Part shown: in pieces, positions 19,315 through 28,394 of the stretch
Numbering within the stretch: the first letter of the stretch is position 1
Layout: each line of letters starts with the position of its first letter
Source of the DNA: Flavobacteriales bacterium
Lineage (GTDB): Bacteria; Bacteroidota; Bacteroidia; Flavobacteriales; UA16
Assembly: GCA_028141885.1 (NCBI GenBank)
Contig: JAOIQU010000005.1
Span: 1 to 58,931 of the forward strand
DNA: 58,931 bases
Direction: 5' to 3'
Made by a program: the position numbers and the translations under genes
The notes under the pieces: model-generated
What the model was told of the DNA's origin: nothing
The model's input: the letters and a program-made list of their open reading frames with translations, nothing else
Database searches by the model: none

Positions 19315-19934
19315 CCTTGGTATGGCAGGCGGTTCAACAACGAACTTGAGAGTGTGGCCTCGTCGGCGTATTGCAAGGCCTCTCCGACCGCAACACCACG
19401 CGCGAGCGCCGTCAACAACGTCGACGTTTCTTTCAGCCGCTTCGCCAAATAAAACGCAGTCGTGTCCCCCTCCATGGACGGTGGCAACGCAAGGATGACC
19501 TCATTGACCTCCTCGGTTTGGGCCCTTGAAACCAAGCTGTCCACATTCAAATCGGCAGGCCCCACGCCGTCCATGGGACTGATGACCCCTCCGAGCACAT
19601 GGTACAGGCCACGGTACTCGCCCATGCTTTCCAACGCCAGCAGGTCGCGCACATCCTCCACAACACACACCGTCGAAGCGTCGCGATGGGGATTGGCGCA
19701 AAGGTTGCACGTGTCGTCCTCTGTCGGATTGTGACAGACGTTGCAGGGTTTGACGCCCTCTTTCATGGCCACCATGGCCTCTGCAAAATCCCGCACCCTC
19801 TCTTCATCTCTCGCCAACATGTTGAGCACGAGGCGCAAGGCCGTCCTGCGGCCTATGCCTGGCAAGGTGGCCATCTGATCCACCGCGGCTTCGATCAATC
19901 TCGAGGGAAGTTGCACCCTGCGAAGGTACTTCAT
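19311..19934 (-). CDS. recR: Recombination mediator protein RecR
   Basis: 207 residues. An N-terminal helix-hairpin-helix (LPGIGRRTALRLV) is followed by a four-cysteine zinc finger with Cys64, Cys67, Cys76 and Cys79. A Toprim domain (VCVVEDVRDLLALE...GVISPMDGVGP...EVILALPPSMEGDTTA) and a C-terminal ARGVAVGEALQYADEATL segment complete the protein. RecR acts with RecO, and sometimes RecF, to load RecA on SSB-coated gaps. The length is standard. It is the first gene of a long minus-strand series and is coupled by ATGA to the GT2 fusion gene, an unrelated function. The divergent symporter gene starts 42 bases away. Confidence 0.95.
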   Translation of the reverse strand: MKYLRRVQLPSRLIEAAVDQMATLPGIGRRTALRLVLNMLARDEERVRDFAEAMVAMKEGVKPCNVCHNPTEDDTCNLCANPHRDASTVCVVEDVRDLLALESMGEYRGLYHVLGGVISPMDGVGPADLNVDSLVSRAQTEEVNEVILALPPSMEGDTTAFYLAKRLKETSTLLTALARGVAVGEALQYADEATLSSSLLNRLPYQG

Positions 19935-19963
19935 GAGGCAGGGCCACTGCGCGGTTCCGCACG

Positions 19964-19971
19964 TACATTTG
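19964..19971 (+). promoter_or_regulatory. -7 promoter box, five bases before the symporter ATG
   Basis: TACATTTG matches the Bacteroidota -7 consensus TAnnTTTG exactly and lies five bases before the ATG at 19977. If transcription starts four to six bases after the box, the mRNA has essentially no leader. Confidence 0.6.
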
Positions 19972-19976
19972 ACGGC

Positions 19977-21455
19977 ATGACGCCCTGGTCCGTTTTGATC
20001 ATCGCCCTCGTGTACGTTGGCGTGCTGCTGGGAATTGCGCAGTGGTCCTCTCGCAAGGCTTCCAATGTCAACTCAGAACGGCGGTTTTTTGTCGCAGGCC
20101 AAAACGCCCCGTGGTACGTCGTGGCGTTTGGTATGGTTGGCGCCTCTCTATCTGGGGTGACGTTCCTCAGCATTCCCGGATGGGTGCGTGACCAGGAGTG
20201 GACCTACATGCAAATGGTTTTCGGTTATTGCATTGGATATGTGATTGTTGCAACCATTCTCCTACCTCTTTACTACAAACTCAAACTCACGAGCATTTAC
20301 GGTTTCCTTGGCGGGCGATTTGGCCTCCAGGCTCACAAAACGGGCGCGGCTTTTTTCTTGATCAGCCGAATCATCGGCGCTTCGTTCCGGCTGTTTTTGG
20401 TGGCGCTTGTGATTGACGTGTTGGTGCTGGAGCCCTTGAGCGGAGGTTTGACGCCATGGTGGTGGTTTGGCCTAACCACCGCGGGGATCCTCGCAGTGAT
20501 TTACCTCTACACCCGCAAGAGCGGCATGGGGACGGTGATTTGGACGGATACCCTACAAACGGCCTGCATGCTGTTGGCGGTGGTGTTGACCATCGGCGGA
20601 ATCCTCAGTGCAGGCGGGCAAAGTTGGGCAGCATTGCCTGAAGTGGTGGCTTCGACCGAGTTGACCCAAATCTGGGTCACCGACGATTGGCGCCTCAACA
20701 ACCATTGGGTCAAACACATCCTCGCTGGGATGTTTGTCACCATCGCCATGACTGGGCTCGACCAAGACATGATGCAAAAGAACTTGGCGTGCCGCAACTT
20801 GAAAGAAGCGCAAAAGAACATGGCCACGTTCACCGTCATCTTGGTCGGGGCCAACGTGCTCTTTTTGACCATGGGGGCCCTGTTGTGGATGCACGCCGAG
20901 TCCATTGGGATGACGCTCCCAGAGGCGACCGACCGATTATACCCGATGGTGGCGATGGGCGGAAGCCTTGGGCCCGTGCTCGGTGTGGCGTTTGTGGTGG
21001 GGTTGTTGGCCTCTGCGTTCAGCTCGGCGGATTCTGCCCTGACCGCTTTGACCACCTCCACGTGTGTGGACATCCTTGACACCCCCAGCATGAGTCCTGA
21101 GCGCGCCAGATGGCTCAGGCAGCGCGTGCACTTCGGCATGGCCGTGTTGCTTTGGTTGGTCATCATGGCCTTCCGCGCGGTCAATGACACTTCTGTGGTG
21201 GCAGCCCTGTTCACCGTTGCGAATTACACCTACGGACCGCTCTTGGGGCTGTTTGGCGTGGGAATCTTCACGAGGTGGAGCCCGCGCGCAGCCCTGATTC
21301 CGTTCGTGTGCATCGGGGGGCCGGTGCTGGGGTATCTGTTGGAGCAAACGGTCTTGGCGGTTTGGGGCTTCAGCTTTGGCTTTGCATTGCTTCCGGTCAA
21401 CGGGTTGATCACAGCCGCAGGTTTGGGCTTGATTTCCTTGAAGAAGCCCGCTTGA
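19977..21455 (+). CDS. Sodium/solute symporter (SSS family)
   Basis: 492 residues from the ATG at 19977; earlier in-frame codons lie inside recR on the other strand and precede no conserved sequence. About 13 hydrophobic helices are visible. Family features include GASLSGVTFLSIPG in helix 2, the SRIIGASFRLFL segment, and the Na+-site region ASAFSSADSALTALTTS in helix 9. SSS proteins import sugars, amino acids, urea or vitamins with sodium. The substrate cannot be read from the sequence; Bacteroidota members of this type are usually annotated simply as sodium:solute symporter. It probably has its own leaderless promoter. The aspartate-type aminotransferase gene follows with its own promoter. 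Confidence 0.9.
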   Translation: MTPWSVLIIALVYVGVLLGIAQWSSRKASNVNSERRFFVAGQNAPWYVVAFGMVGASLSGVTFLSIPGWVRDQEWTYMQMVFGYCIGYVIVATILLPLYYKLKLTSIYGFLGGRFGLQAHKTGAAFFLISRIIGASFRLFLVALVIDVLVLEPLSGGLTPWWWFGLTTAGILAVIYLYTRKSGMGTVIWTDTLQTACMLLAVVLTIGGILSAGGQSWAALPEVVASTELTQIWVTDDWRLNNHWVKHILAGMFVTIAMTGLDQDMMQKNLACRNLKEAQKNMATFTVILVGANVLFLTMGALLWMHAESIGMTLPEATDRLYPMVAMGGSLGPVLGVAFVVGLLASAFSSADSALTALTTSTCVDILDTPSMSPERARWLRQRVHFGMAVLLWLVIMAFRAVNDTSVVAALFTVANYTYGPLLGLFGVGIFTRWSPRAALIPFVCIGGPVLGYLLEQTVLAVWGFSFGFALLPVNGLITAAGLGLISLKKPA

Positions 21456-21472
21456 TTGTCCTTGCCACTGCC

Positions 21473-21480
21473 TAATTTTG
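21473..21480 (+). promoter_or_regulatory. -7 promoter box for the aminotransferase gene
   Basis: TAATTTTG matches TAnnTTTG exactly, 18 bases before the ATG at 21499. A TTG at 21452-21454, overlapping the symporter stop, gives an 18-base spacer and could be the -33 element. Confidence 0.55.
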
Positions 21481-21498
21481 CGGCTCTGAAACCTGGAC

Positions 21499-22698
21499 AT
21501 GGAACAACAAACTTCTGCCCTCCTCCAACGCCTCAGCGAATCTGCAACCATCGCAATGGCGAGGAAAGCGCGCGAATTGAAAGACCAAGGCGTAGATGTG
21601 ATTTCGCTCTCGTTGGGCGAACCTGACTTCGACACCCCTTCGGAGATGAAGCAAGCGGGCATCGATGCGATCGAAGCCAACGAAACGCATTACACGCCGG
21701 TGCCCGGAACCCCTCGCGTGCGGAAGGCCATCGTCGACAAGTTCAAGCGAGACAACGGCTTGGAGTACACCATGGACCAAGTGGTGGTCAGCACGGGAGC
21801 CAAGCAAAGCCTGGCCAACGTGGTGTTGTCGCTCGTCGATCCAGGAGACGAGGTCATCCTTCCTGCTCCATACTGGGTCAGCTACGAGGAAATTGTCAAG
21901 GTCGCTGGTGGCGTGCCTGTTGTGCTGCCAACCAGCATTGACAACGACTACAAAATCCAACCTCGAGAACTTGAGGCGGCCATCACGCCCAAGACGCGTA
22001 TCGTGATGTACTCCTCCCCTTGCAATCCTTCGGGCTCGGTGTACACCGAAGCGGAGACGGCCGCCTTAGCTGACGTCCTTCGTCAACATGACCGCATCAT
22101 CACGGTGAGCGACGAGATCTACGAACTCATCAATTTCACGGACAAACACGCGTCCATGGCCGCACAACCAGGCATGTGGGAGCGCACTGTCACGGTCAAT
22201 GGCATTTCCAAAGGGTTTGCGATGACCGGTTGGCGCTTAGGCTACATCGGCGCGCCCACCTGGATTGCAGCAGCATGCACCAAAATCCAAGGACAATTCA
22301 CCTCTGCGCCCTCGAGCATCACCCAAGCCGCAGCGGCTGCTGCGCTTGAAGCGCAACCCACCCTGGTTTCCGACATGGTGGACGCATTCCGCAGACGCCG
22401 GGCACTGATGGTGGATGGCTTGAGCCAAGTACCAGGATTCAAGGTGAATCAGCCTATGGGCGCCTTTTACGTGTTCCCAGACGTGTCGGCGTTGTTTGGT
22501 AAGTCCTTCAACGGAAAAACGTTGAACGATGCCAACGATGTGGCCTTCTACCTTTTGGAGGAAGCCAAAGTGGCGTCCGTCAGCGGCGCAGCCTTTGGCA
22601 CGCCGGAATGCATTCGACTTTCCTACGCAGCGGCCGATGACGTGTTGCAAGAAGCGGTGCGTCGCATTGACGCCGCCTGCAGGCAACTGACCGCATAA
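21499..22698 (+). CDS. Pyridoxal-phosphate aminotransferase, class I (AspC-like)
   Basis: 399 residues, typical for fold-type I aspartate/aromatic aminotransferases of the bacterial subgroup Ib. Motifs: substrate loop SLSLGEPDFDTP, cofactor-binding GAKQSLANV, NPSG (about 172), DEIYE, the PLP lysine in SKGFAMTGWRLGY at about residue 238, and the carboxylate-binding Arg in RLSYA near the C-terminus. Reaction: transfer of amino groups between aspartate (or aromatic/other amino acids) and 2-oxoglutarate. Substrate range cannot be fixed. It has its own promoter box and is followed by the HldE-type kinase after 27 bases. Confidence 0.92.
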   Translation: MEQQTSALLQRLSESATIAMARKARELKDQGVDVISLSLGEPDFDTPSEMKQAGIDAIEANETHYTPVPGTPRVRKAIVDKFKRDNGLEYTMDQVVVSTGAKQSLANVVLSLVDPGDEVILPAPYWVSYEEIVKVAGGVPVVLPTSIDNDYKIQPRELEAAITPKTRIVMYSSPCNPSGSVYTEAETAALADVLRQHDRIITVSDEIYELINFTDKHASMAAQPGMWERTVTVNGISKGFAMTGWRLGYIGAPTWIAAACTKIQGQFTSAPSSITQAAAAAALEAQPTLVSDMVDAFRRRRALMVDGLSQVPGFKVNQPMGAFYVFPDVSALFGKSFNGKTLNDANDVAFYLLEEAKVASVSGAAFGTPECIRLSYAAADDVLQEAVRRIDAACRQLTA

Positions 22699-22712
22699 GG
22701 GCAAGAAGTTCC

Positions 22713-22720
22713 GACCTTTG
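22713..22720 (+). promoter_or_regulatory. Candidate -7 box five bases before the sugar-kinase ATG
   Basis: GACCTTTG differs from TAnnTTTG only at the first base and lies five bases before the ATG at 22726, the same spacing as in other leaderless-type starts of this window. Confidence 0.4.
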
Positions 22721-22725
22721 ACCCC

Positions 22726-23757
22726 ATGGGCACCCGTCCATCTTACTTGGATTTGAAGCAACTTCCTTGGTCGTCACCACGTGTGTGCGTGATTGGAGAC
22801 GTCATGGTGGACGCCTACATGTGGGGTCACGTTCATCGAATGAGTCCCGAAGCGCCTGTTCCCGTTGTGGAAATCGAACGACGAGAACGACGGGTGGGGG
22901 GCGCTGGCAACGTGGTGAAGAATTTGTCGGCGCTCGGCGCTCAGGTGGAGCTCATCGGCGTCGTGGGTGACGACGATGCTGGGTCGCATTTGTCCGAGTT
23001 GTTGTCGGGCATGTGCCAAACGCATTTGACCGTAGACCCTGAGCGACCCACCACCGTCAAGACTCGGATCATCAGCAGCGACGAGCACGTCCTGCGTGTG
23101 GACGAAGAATCCACGGTGGACGTATCAGCCAAAGTGACAGAACACGCGCTTCGCGCTTTTGAGGTGCTTTTGGCCTCCAATCAACCGCCGAAAGTCGTGG
23201 TGATGGAGGATTACGACAAAGGGCTCATGACGCCGGACCTCATTCGTGGCGTGCTGAAGCGATGCGAAGAAGCAAGCATCCCTGTGGCTGTGGACCCCAA
23301 GTTGCGACGTTTCGCAGACTACAAAAACGTCACCTTCTTCAAGCCAAATTTGAAAGAACTCAACGAGGGGTTGCCCTTGGAGGCTCCAGCGGACCCCACA
23401 GACCGAGATTCCATGATTCACGCGGTGGACACGCTGATGAACACGCTTGGATGTGCGTGTGCCTTTGTGACGTTGGGCGAACATGGCGCATGGATCCATG
23501 CGCCAAGCCGCGGTGTGGAACACGTTCACTTGAACGCATTGAAGCGGAACGTGGTGGACGTGAGTGGCGCTGGAGACACCGTCATCGCCACTGCAGCGTT
23601 GATGCTTGCGGCTGGCGAGGACCCAGAATCCATCGCCGCCGTGGCCAACCTCGCGGGCGGATGGGTGTGTGAGAAGGTTGGGGTGGTCCCTATGGTTCGC
23701 GGAGAATTGGAACGTGAATTGACCCGGCTCAGCGAGCTGAAACGCACGACGGCATGA
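22726..23757 (+). CDS. PfkB-family kinase, RfaE/HldE domain I (heptose-phosphate kinase type)
   Basis: 343 residues forming only the kinase half of HldE. It starts with strand VCVIGDVMVDAYMWG, has the RfaE-type segment RMSPEAPVPVVE and substrate-loop RRVGGAGNVVKNL, and the PfkB catalytic signature DVSGAGDTVIATAAL near 280-290. In LPS synthesis domain I phosphorylates D-glycero-beta-D-manno-heptose 7-phosphate to the 1,7-bisphosphate; the cytidylyltransferase domain II is a separate protein in many Bacteroidota. An ADP-heptose role is therefore likely but unproven without the partner genes. Its stop overlaps the trkH start by ATGA. Confidence 0.85.
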   Translation: MGTRPSYLDLKQLPWSSPRVCVIGDVMVDAYMWGHVHRMSPEAPVPVVEIERRERRVGGAGNVVKNLSALGAQVELIGVVGDDDAGSHLSELLSGMCQTHLTVDPERPTTVKTRIISSDEHVLRVDEESTVDVSAKVTEHALRAFEVLLASNQPPKVVVMEDYDKGLMTPDLIRGVLKRCEEASIPVAVDPKLRRFADYKNVTFFKPNLKELNEGLPLEAPADPTDRDSMIHAVDTLMNTLGCACAFVTLGEHGAWIHAPSRGVEHVHLNALKRNVVDVSGAGDTVIATAALMLAAGEDPESIAAVANLAGGWVCEKVGVVPMVRGELERELTRLSELKRTTA

Positions 23758-25577
23758 GCCTGCAGTCTTTCAGAGAGCGCGTCAACGTGTGGCTGTACGA
23801 CAGCAAGGAACGCGCGCTCGGTGCCTTTCAGTGGCTGACGTTGTTGGTCAACCTTTCTGCCCTTTCTGTGTTGGCGGTGTACTACGGCTACGACCACGAC
23901 GCCGAAACGGCCGAACGGTTGTTCGACATGGTCAAGTTCAGCTTTGCCTTTTACGTCCTGCACTATGGCGTGCGGGTGCTCTACCACTTCCACCCCAAGA
24001 CGTTTTTTCGCGAAACGTGGGCAGAAGGGTTGGTGATGTTGTTGCTGTTGGTGGAGGGTGCTGGGGACGTGCTGCTTGGCTCGCCTCCACTGGGCCAAGG
24101 ACTGGCCACCCTCATGCCGAGCATCGGGGACTTCAGCACTTTTTTGGTTCAGGGATATTTGTTTGTCGCCGTCCTGATGGAATGGATGCGGCCTGGATCA
24201 CGGTTGCCTCGCGTCCACTTGCATCCTGCAGTCATCTTCATCCTGAGTTTTGTCCTGCTCATCGTGGTGGGCACCTGGTTGTTGAGCATGCCTGAAATGA
24301 CGACCATCTCTGGAGGCATGCCCCTGGTCGACGCGTTCTTCACGGCCACGAGCGCCACATGTGTCACTGGGCTGATGAGCGTAGACACCATGACCTACTT
24401 CACAGCCAAAGGACATTGGGTGCTCTTGTTCCTGATTCAACTTGGCGGATTGAACTTCATCGCCTTTGGCAGCTTTTTGGCTCTGGCGTCCAAATTTGGC
24501 GTGGCCGTCAAACAGCACGAGGTGATTGAAGACTTCGTGAACAGCGACAGCCTGCTGGGCAGCTCAGGGAGCTTGGGGAAGGTCGTGCTGTGGTGTTTGG
24601 GCTTGGAAGCCATTGGCGCTGCGGCCCTGATGGCCCTTTGGTCGCCGGAAGTGCCATTCGCCCACTGGGGGGAGCGCCTCTTCTCTTCTGTGTTTCACAG
24701 CGTGTCCGCCTTCAACAACGCGGGCATCACCCTGTTTACCGATGGCCTTGCGCATCCCTGGGTGGTCCAAAATTGGTTGGTGCATTGGGTGATCACCGTG
24801 TTGGTGTTCTTGGGTGCCTTGGGCATGGTCGCCATGTTTGACCTGTTCGATGTGAGCAAGCTGCGGGAGCGCATGCAGCAACCTTGGAAAACCATCTCCT
24901 TCCCTGCCAAAATAGCCCTCTACTTCTCATTGATTCTGGTGGCCTTCGGCACCCTGACGTTTGCTGCGCTCGAGTGGCATGGCTCGATGGAGGGGATGTC
25001 GTGGTTTGGGAAAGTCACCACCTCGGTATTCCAAAGCGTCACCCGCACCAGTGGGTTCAACACCGTGGACATCGGGGCCGTGGGCATGCCCATGCTGTTT
25101 CTGTTGCTGGTGCTCATGTTCATTGGCGCGTCTTCAAGCTCGACGGGCGGCGGCATCAAGACGTCCACACTGGCCATCGTGCTGGCGGACGTCTGGCGCA
25201 CCGTTCGGGGCGGCGACCACGTGCAATTGTTCAAGCGTTCCATCGGGCCTGTCCTTCGGTCCCGCGCCTACAGCGTGCTGCTGTTTTTCCTCGTGGGCAA
25301 CTTGGTGGGTGTGTTTGTGTTGACCCTCACCGAAGGGGCCTTGTTGAATCGTGGAGAAGCCACGTTTTTTGACCTTGCCTTTGAGCATGTCAGCGCCATG
25401 GGCACAGTGGGGTTGAGCACTGGATTGACGCCATTGTTGAGCGGTATGGGCAAGGTGGTTCTTTCCGTGGCCATGTTCGTCGGCCGTGTGGGCACACTCA
25501 CCGTCGCGTTCGCCGTGGGCGGACGGATCTCTCACTCGCATTTCAAATACCCAGAAGGCCACACCATGGTCGGATGA
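23754..25577 (+). CDS. trkH: TrkH/KtrB-type potassium uptake channel subunit with N-terminal extension
   Basis: 607 residues, longer than the usual 440-480. The first 150 residues contain extra hydrophobic segments (WLTLLVNLSALSVLAVYYG, GLVMLLLLVEGAG) before the core. The core has four pore loops that read TCVTGL, FNNAGI, TRTSGFNTV and GTVGLSTG, with the selectivity glycines present in each. TrkH/KtrB imports K+ and needs a cytoplasmic RCK subunit (TrkA/KtrA); no such gene is next to it. The ATG overlaps the kinase stop. An ATG for a slightly longer MenG overlaps its own stop, so the chain hldE-trkH-menG-aroA is probably one transcript. Confidence 0.88.
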   Translation: MSLQSFRERVNVWLYDSKERALGAFQWLTLLVNLSALSVLAVYYGYDHDAETAERLFDMVKFSFAFYVLHYGVRVLYHFHPKTFFRETWAEGLVMLLLLVEGAGDVLLGSPPLGQGLATLMPSIGDFSTFLVQGYLFVAVLMEWMRPGSRLPRVHLHPAVIFILSFVLLIVVGTWLLSMPEMTTISGGMPLVDAFFTATSATCVTGLMSVDTMTYFTAKGHWVLLFLIQLGGLNFIAFGSFLALASKFGVAVKQHEVIEDFVNSDSLLGSSGSLGKVVLWCLGLEAIGAAALMALWSPEVPFAHWGERLFSSVFHSVSAFNNAGITLFTDGLAHPWVVQNWLVHWVITVLVFLGALGMVAMFDLFDVSKLRERMQQPWKTISFPAKIALYFSLILVAFGTLTFAALEWHGSMEGMSWFGKVTTSVFQSVTRTSGFNTVDIGAVGMPMLFLLLVLMFIGASSSSTGGGIKTSTLAIVLADVWRTVRGGDHVQLFKRSIGPVLRSRAYSVLLFFLVGNLVGVFVLTLTEGALLNRGEATFFDLAFEHVSAMGTVGLSTGLTPLLSGMGKVVLSVAMFVGRVGTLTVAFAVGGRISHSHFKYPEGHTMVG

Positions 25578-25624
25578 GGCCGATGGCCGGAATCCCTCAA
25601 CCATCTTTGGGCCAAATCACAGCC

Positions 25625-26368
25625 ATGGGCACACGCATCACCCCTTACGTCACCCCTGAACAGGAAGCCAAAAAGAACCAAGTGGCCCGCATGTTTGATG
25701 GCATTGCGCACCGCTACGACTTCCTAAACCACTTCTTTTCACTGGGCATTGACGTGCTGTGGCGCAAGTCGTGCATTCGCATCCTGCGCAACGAGCAACC
25801 AGAAAAGCTTCTTGACGTGGCAACCGGCACGGCGGACTTCGCCATTGAAGCGGTGCGCATGGGGTTGGATGTGCACGTCACAGGCGTGGACATCAGTGCT
25901 GGCATGCTCGACGTGGGGCGAGAGAAAATCGCCGTGCGTGGTTGGAACGACCGCATTGAGCTCATCCAGGGCGATTCAGTCGCCCTGCCGTTTGACGACG
26001 GATCGTTCGACGGGTTCACGGTGGCGTTTGGCGTTCGCAACTTCGAAGATTTGCAAGGCGGTCTCCAAGACATGCTTCGGGTGTTGAAACCAGGTGCCAT
26101 GGGTCTCGTGCTCGAATTCAGCAAACCCAAACACTTCCCCATCAAGCAGGTGTTTGGGCTGTATTTCAAGCACATCATGCCCACCGTCGGCAAATGGGTG
26201 AGCAAAGACCCTGCGGCGTACACCTACCTCCCCGAGAGTGTGCAAGCCTTCCCTGAGGGTGAGGCCTTTTTGGATGAAATGGGCAAAGCAGGATACGTCG
26301 ATGTGAAAGCCAAAAGCTTGACAGGCGGCATTGCCACCATCTACACTGGACGCAAGCCGCAAGCATGA
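25625..26368 (+). CDS. menG: Demethylmenaquinone methyltransferase (MenG/UbiE)
   Basis: 247 residues from the ATG at 25625, where conserved sequence begins (TPYVTPEQEAKKNQVARMF). An ATG at 25574 overlapping the trkH stop would add 17 non-conserved residues. SAM-binding motif I is LLDVATGTADFA; UbiE signatures include YDFLNHFFSLGID..WR, FDGFTVAFGVRNFEDL and the SLTGGIATIY C-terminus. It performs the last step of menaquinone synthesis, methylating demethylmenaquinone. A CATCTTTG box 15 bases upstream of the chosen start could be an internal promoter. The stop overlaps aroA by ATGA. Confidence 0.93.
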   Translation: MGTRITPYVTPEQEAKKNQVARMFDGIAHRYDFLNHFFSLGIDVLWRKSCIRILRNEQPEKLLDVATGTADFAIEAVRMGLDVHVTGVDISAGMLDVGREKIAVRGWNDRIELIQGDSVALPFDDGSFDGFTVAFGVRNFEDLQGGLQDMLRVLKPGAMGLVLEFSKPKHFPIKQVFGLYFKHIMPTVGKWVSKDPAAYTYLPESVQAFPEGEAFLDEMGKAGYVDVKAKSLTGGIATIYTGRKPQA

Positions 26369-27654
26369 TCTTGCGTGTGTTTCCGGGCAAGCTGACGGGT
26401 GACACCGTTTGGGCACCTCCAAGCAAGAGCGTGATGCAACGGATGGTGGCCGTGGCCATGATGGCCGACGGACGCACCATAATCCGACGGCCCTCGGAAT
26501 GCGACGATTGCACGAACGCTTTGATGATGGCCGCCCAACTTGGGGCCGACATCGAATTGGGCGACGACGCGGTGGCCATCCACGGGGCCTTCCCTTTGGC
26601 GCCACGCACCGACACGTTGACCCCGGGCGAGTCCGGATTGGGGTTGCGCATGTTTGGCGTCCTGTCTTCTCTCCATGACGCTCCCCTGGCCTTCGAACGC
26701 GAAGGAACCTTGCTCCAACGAGACATGTCTGGACTGGCGGACGCATTGAACGCATTCGGCGTTACCGTGCACGGAACAGCACCTGGTGAAGCGCTTCGCA
26801 TTGAGGGTCCGCTGCAAGGGGCGAAAGTGTCGCTTGACAGCGGTGGCAGCAGCCAAGTGTTGACAGGCCTGTTGTGCGCCTTGGCCCACGCCGAATCGAA
26901 TTCCGAACTCCACATCGAAAACGTGGTGAGTCGCCCCTACCTCCACATGACGCTCGAAGTCCTCGAAGACATGGGCATTGTGATGGAGGTACTGGAGGAT
27001 GAAGGCCGCAGCCTGCGCGTTCGCATTCCAGGCAAACAACGAGCCACAGCCATCGACTCTGCCGTGGACGGAGATTGGTCTGCCGCCGCGTTTTTGATGG
27101 CCTTGGGATTGCTCTGTGCACCCCATCACTTGAATGTGGAAGGCCTCGACAACGCCTACACCCAGGCTGACGAATCCATCAAGGGCGTGTTGCTGTTTGG
27201 AGGTTGTCGGCTTGCAGGCACCGATGAAGGCGTCCAAGTGATGGCCGGTCAACCCAAAGCTTTCCAAGCCGATTTGACCGATTGTCCAGACCTGTTTCCA
27301 CCGCTTGCCGCGCTGGCTGCGTTTGCCCAAAAACCCAGCACTCTCAAGGGCTTGCACCGCCTGGCCAACAAGGAATCTGACCGAGGTGTCGCGATCCAAC
27401 AAGAATGGGCCAAGGTGGGCATCAAAGTCGAGCTCGATGAAGCAAAGGACAGCATGACCATCTTCCCGGGCGATGTCAAACGCGGCCGGATATCGTCGCA
27501 CGGCGACCACCGCATGGCCATGGCGGCGGCGTTATTTGGAGCGGCGGGGACGCCTGTCGAGATTGAAGGTGCCGAAGCTGTGGCCAAAAGCTACCCCGCG
27601 TTCTTCGACGACCTGGAAGCCCTCGGGGTGAAGATTCAGGTGGTCGCCGGCTGA
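26365..27654 (+). CDS. aroA: 3-phosphoshikimate 1-carboxyvinyltransferase (EPSP synthase)
   Basis: 429 residues, standard length. It joins shikimate 3-phosphate and phosphoenolpyruvate to make EPSP in the shikimate pathway. Visible motifs: PPSKSVMQR near residue 18 (phosphate/PEP binding), GESGLGLRMF near 90, SLDSGGSSQVLTGLL near 155, SRPYLHMTLEVL near 192, the DGDWSAAAFL segment, and the C-terminal SSHGDHRMAMAAAL. The start overlaps the menG stop. Its 3' end overlaps the convergent EI24-like gene by 19 bases. No other aro gene is in the window. Confidence 0.95.
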   Translation: MILRVFPGKLTGDTVWAPPSKSVMQRMVAVAMMADGRTIIRRPSECDDCTNALMMAAQLGADIELGDDAVAIHGAFPLAPRTDTLTPGESGLGLRMFGVLSSLHDAPLAFEREGTLLQRDMSGLADALNAFGVTVHGTAPGEALRIEGPLQGAKVSLDSGGSSQVLTGLLCALAHAESNSELHIENVVSRPYLHMTLEVLEDMGIVMEVLEDEGRSLRVRIPGKQRATAIDSAVDGDWSAAAFLMALGLLCAPHHLNVEGLDNAYTQADESIKGVLLFGGCRLAGTDEGVQVMAGQPKAFQADLTDCPDLFPPLAALAAFAQKPSTLKGLHRLANKESDRGVAIQQEWAKVGIKVELDEAKDSMTIFPGDVKRGRISSHGDHRMAMAAALFGAAGTPVEIEGAEAVAKSYPAFFDDLEALGVKIQVVAG

Positions 27655-28394
27655 CGCCCCTCCTGATTTGTCAAGGCCACGGATGCCGCGGCGGTGGCTC
27701 CCATCCCTCCCATCAAGGGTCCGACCGTCCAAGCCAACACGGGGATGGACATCCAGAGCGAAAACGGCACGCCGCAAGCGAGCGCCACGTCCATGCGTCG
27801 AAGCGACGATCTCCAACCAGAAAGCGCCCCCTTTCCCTGTCGCTCCCAGACGTAATCCATGACCGAGGCCCCGTATGCCCAAGCGCCCACCAACCACGCC
27901 AACGTCAAGGTGAAGGGACTCAGCACAGGCACCAAAAGCCCCAACAACCAAAGCAAGGCCACTGTCGTCCATTCAAACAACGCCAACAACACTGCCGAGC
28001 GCATGCCTCGGAGGGTGTCGCGAATCCATCGGCGCAGCGAGAACGGCACGGTGTGTCCATAAATTTGGTCTTCCACCGCTTCGCTCACCGCGGCAAACAA
28101 GGGGCCCATGACCACGAGCACAATGTATTTGGTCAGTTTCAATTTGACCGCCAACAACACAAGCCAAACCACCCAATCCAACGCCGCATGCGCCCACGCG
28201 ACCTCGTGCTCTGGTGCGACCCAAGCAAGCGCCACGTCCGCAACCGATTCAGCGAGGGCCGTGATGCCCCACCACCCCAGGGCCGACAGGGCCAAAGTCA
28301 ACGCAGCCGCGGGCAAAAACCACCACTTCAGAGGCCCACGCAACAGGGACCATGCCTTTCGATGCCATTGTCTTGCCAAGCTGAAGGTTCTCAT
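27636..28394 (-). CDS. EI24/CysZ-like integral membrane protein
   Basis: 252 residues from the ATG at 28394 (MRTFSLARQW); a start 42 bases upstream precedes no conserved sequence. Four to six hydrophobic helices are separated by a charged loop. The pattern AAALTLALSALGWWG, VVMGPLFAAVSEAVEDQIYG and SPFTLTLAWLVGAW..GASVMDYVWER resembles the EI24 (PF07264) family, whose bacterial member CysZ transports sulfate. Bacteroidota EI24-domain proteins have no fixed function and no cysteine-synthesis gene is adjacent. The gene is divergent from the Mpl-type ligase with 68 bases between, and overlaps aroA at its 3' end. Confidence 0.72.
   Translation of the reverse strand: MRTFSLARQWHRKAWSLLRGPLKWWFLPAAALTLALSALGWWGITALAESVADVALAWVAPEHEVAWAHAALDWVVWLVLLAVKLKLTKYIVLVVMGPLFAAVSEAVEDQIYGHTVPFSLRRWIRDTLRGMRSAVLLALFEWTTVALLWLLGLLVPVLSPFTLTLAWLVGAWAYGASVMDYVWERQGKGALSGWRSSLRRMDVALACGVPFSLWMSIPVLAWTVGPLMGGMGATAAASVALTNQEGRQPATT

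Noticed and set aside
18082..19452. 456-codon plus-strand frame opposite the GT2 fusion gene
   Set aside because: It shadows a clear GT2/membrane protein, has a His/Arg/Gln-rich composition and no hydrophobic or domain pattern.
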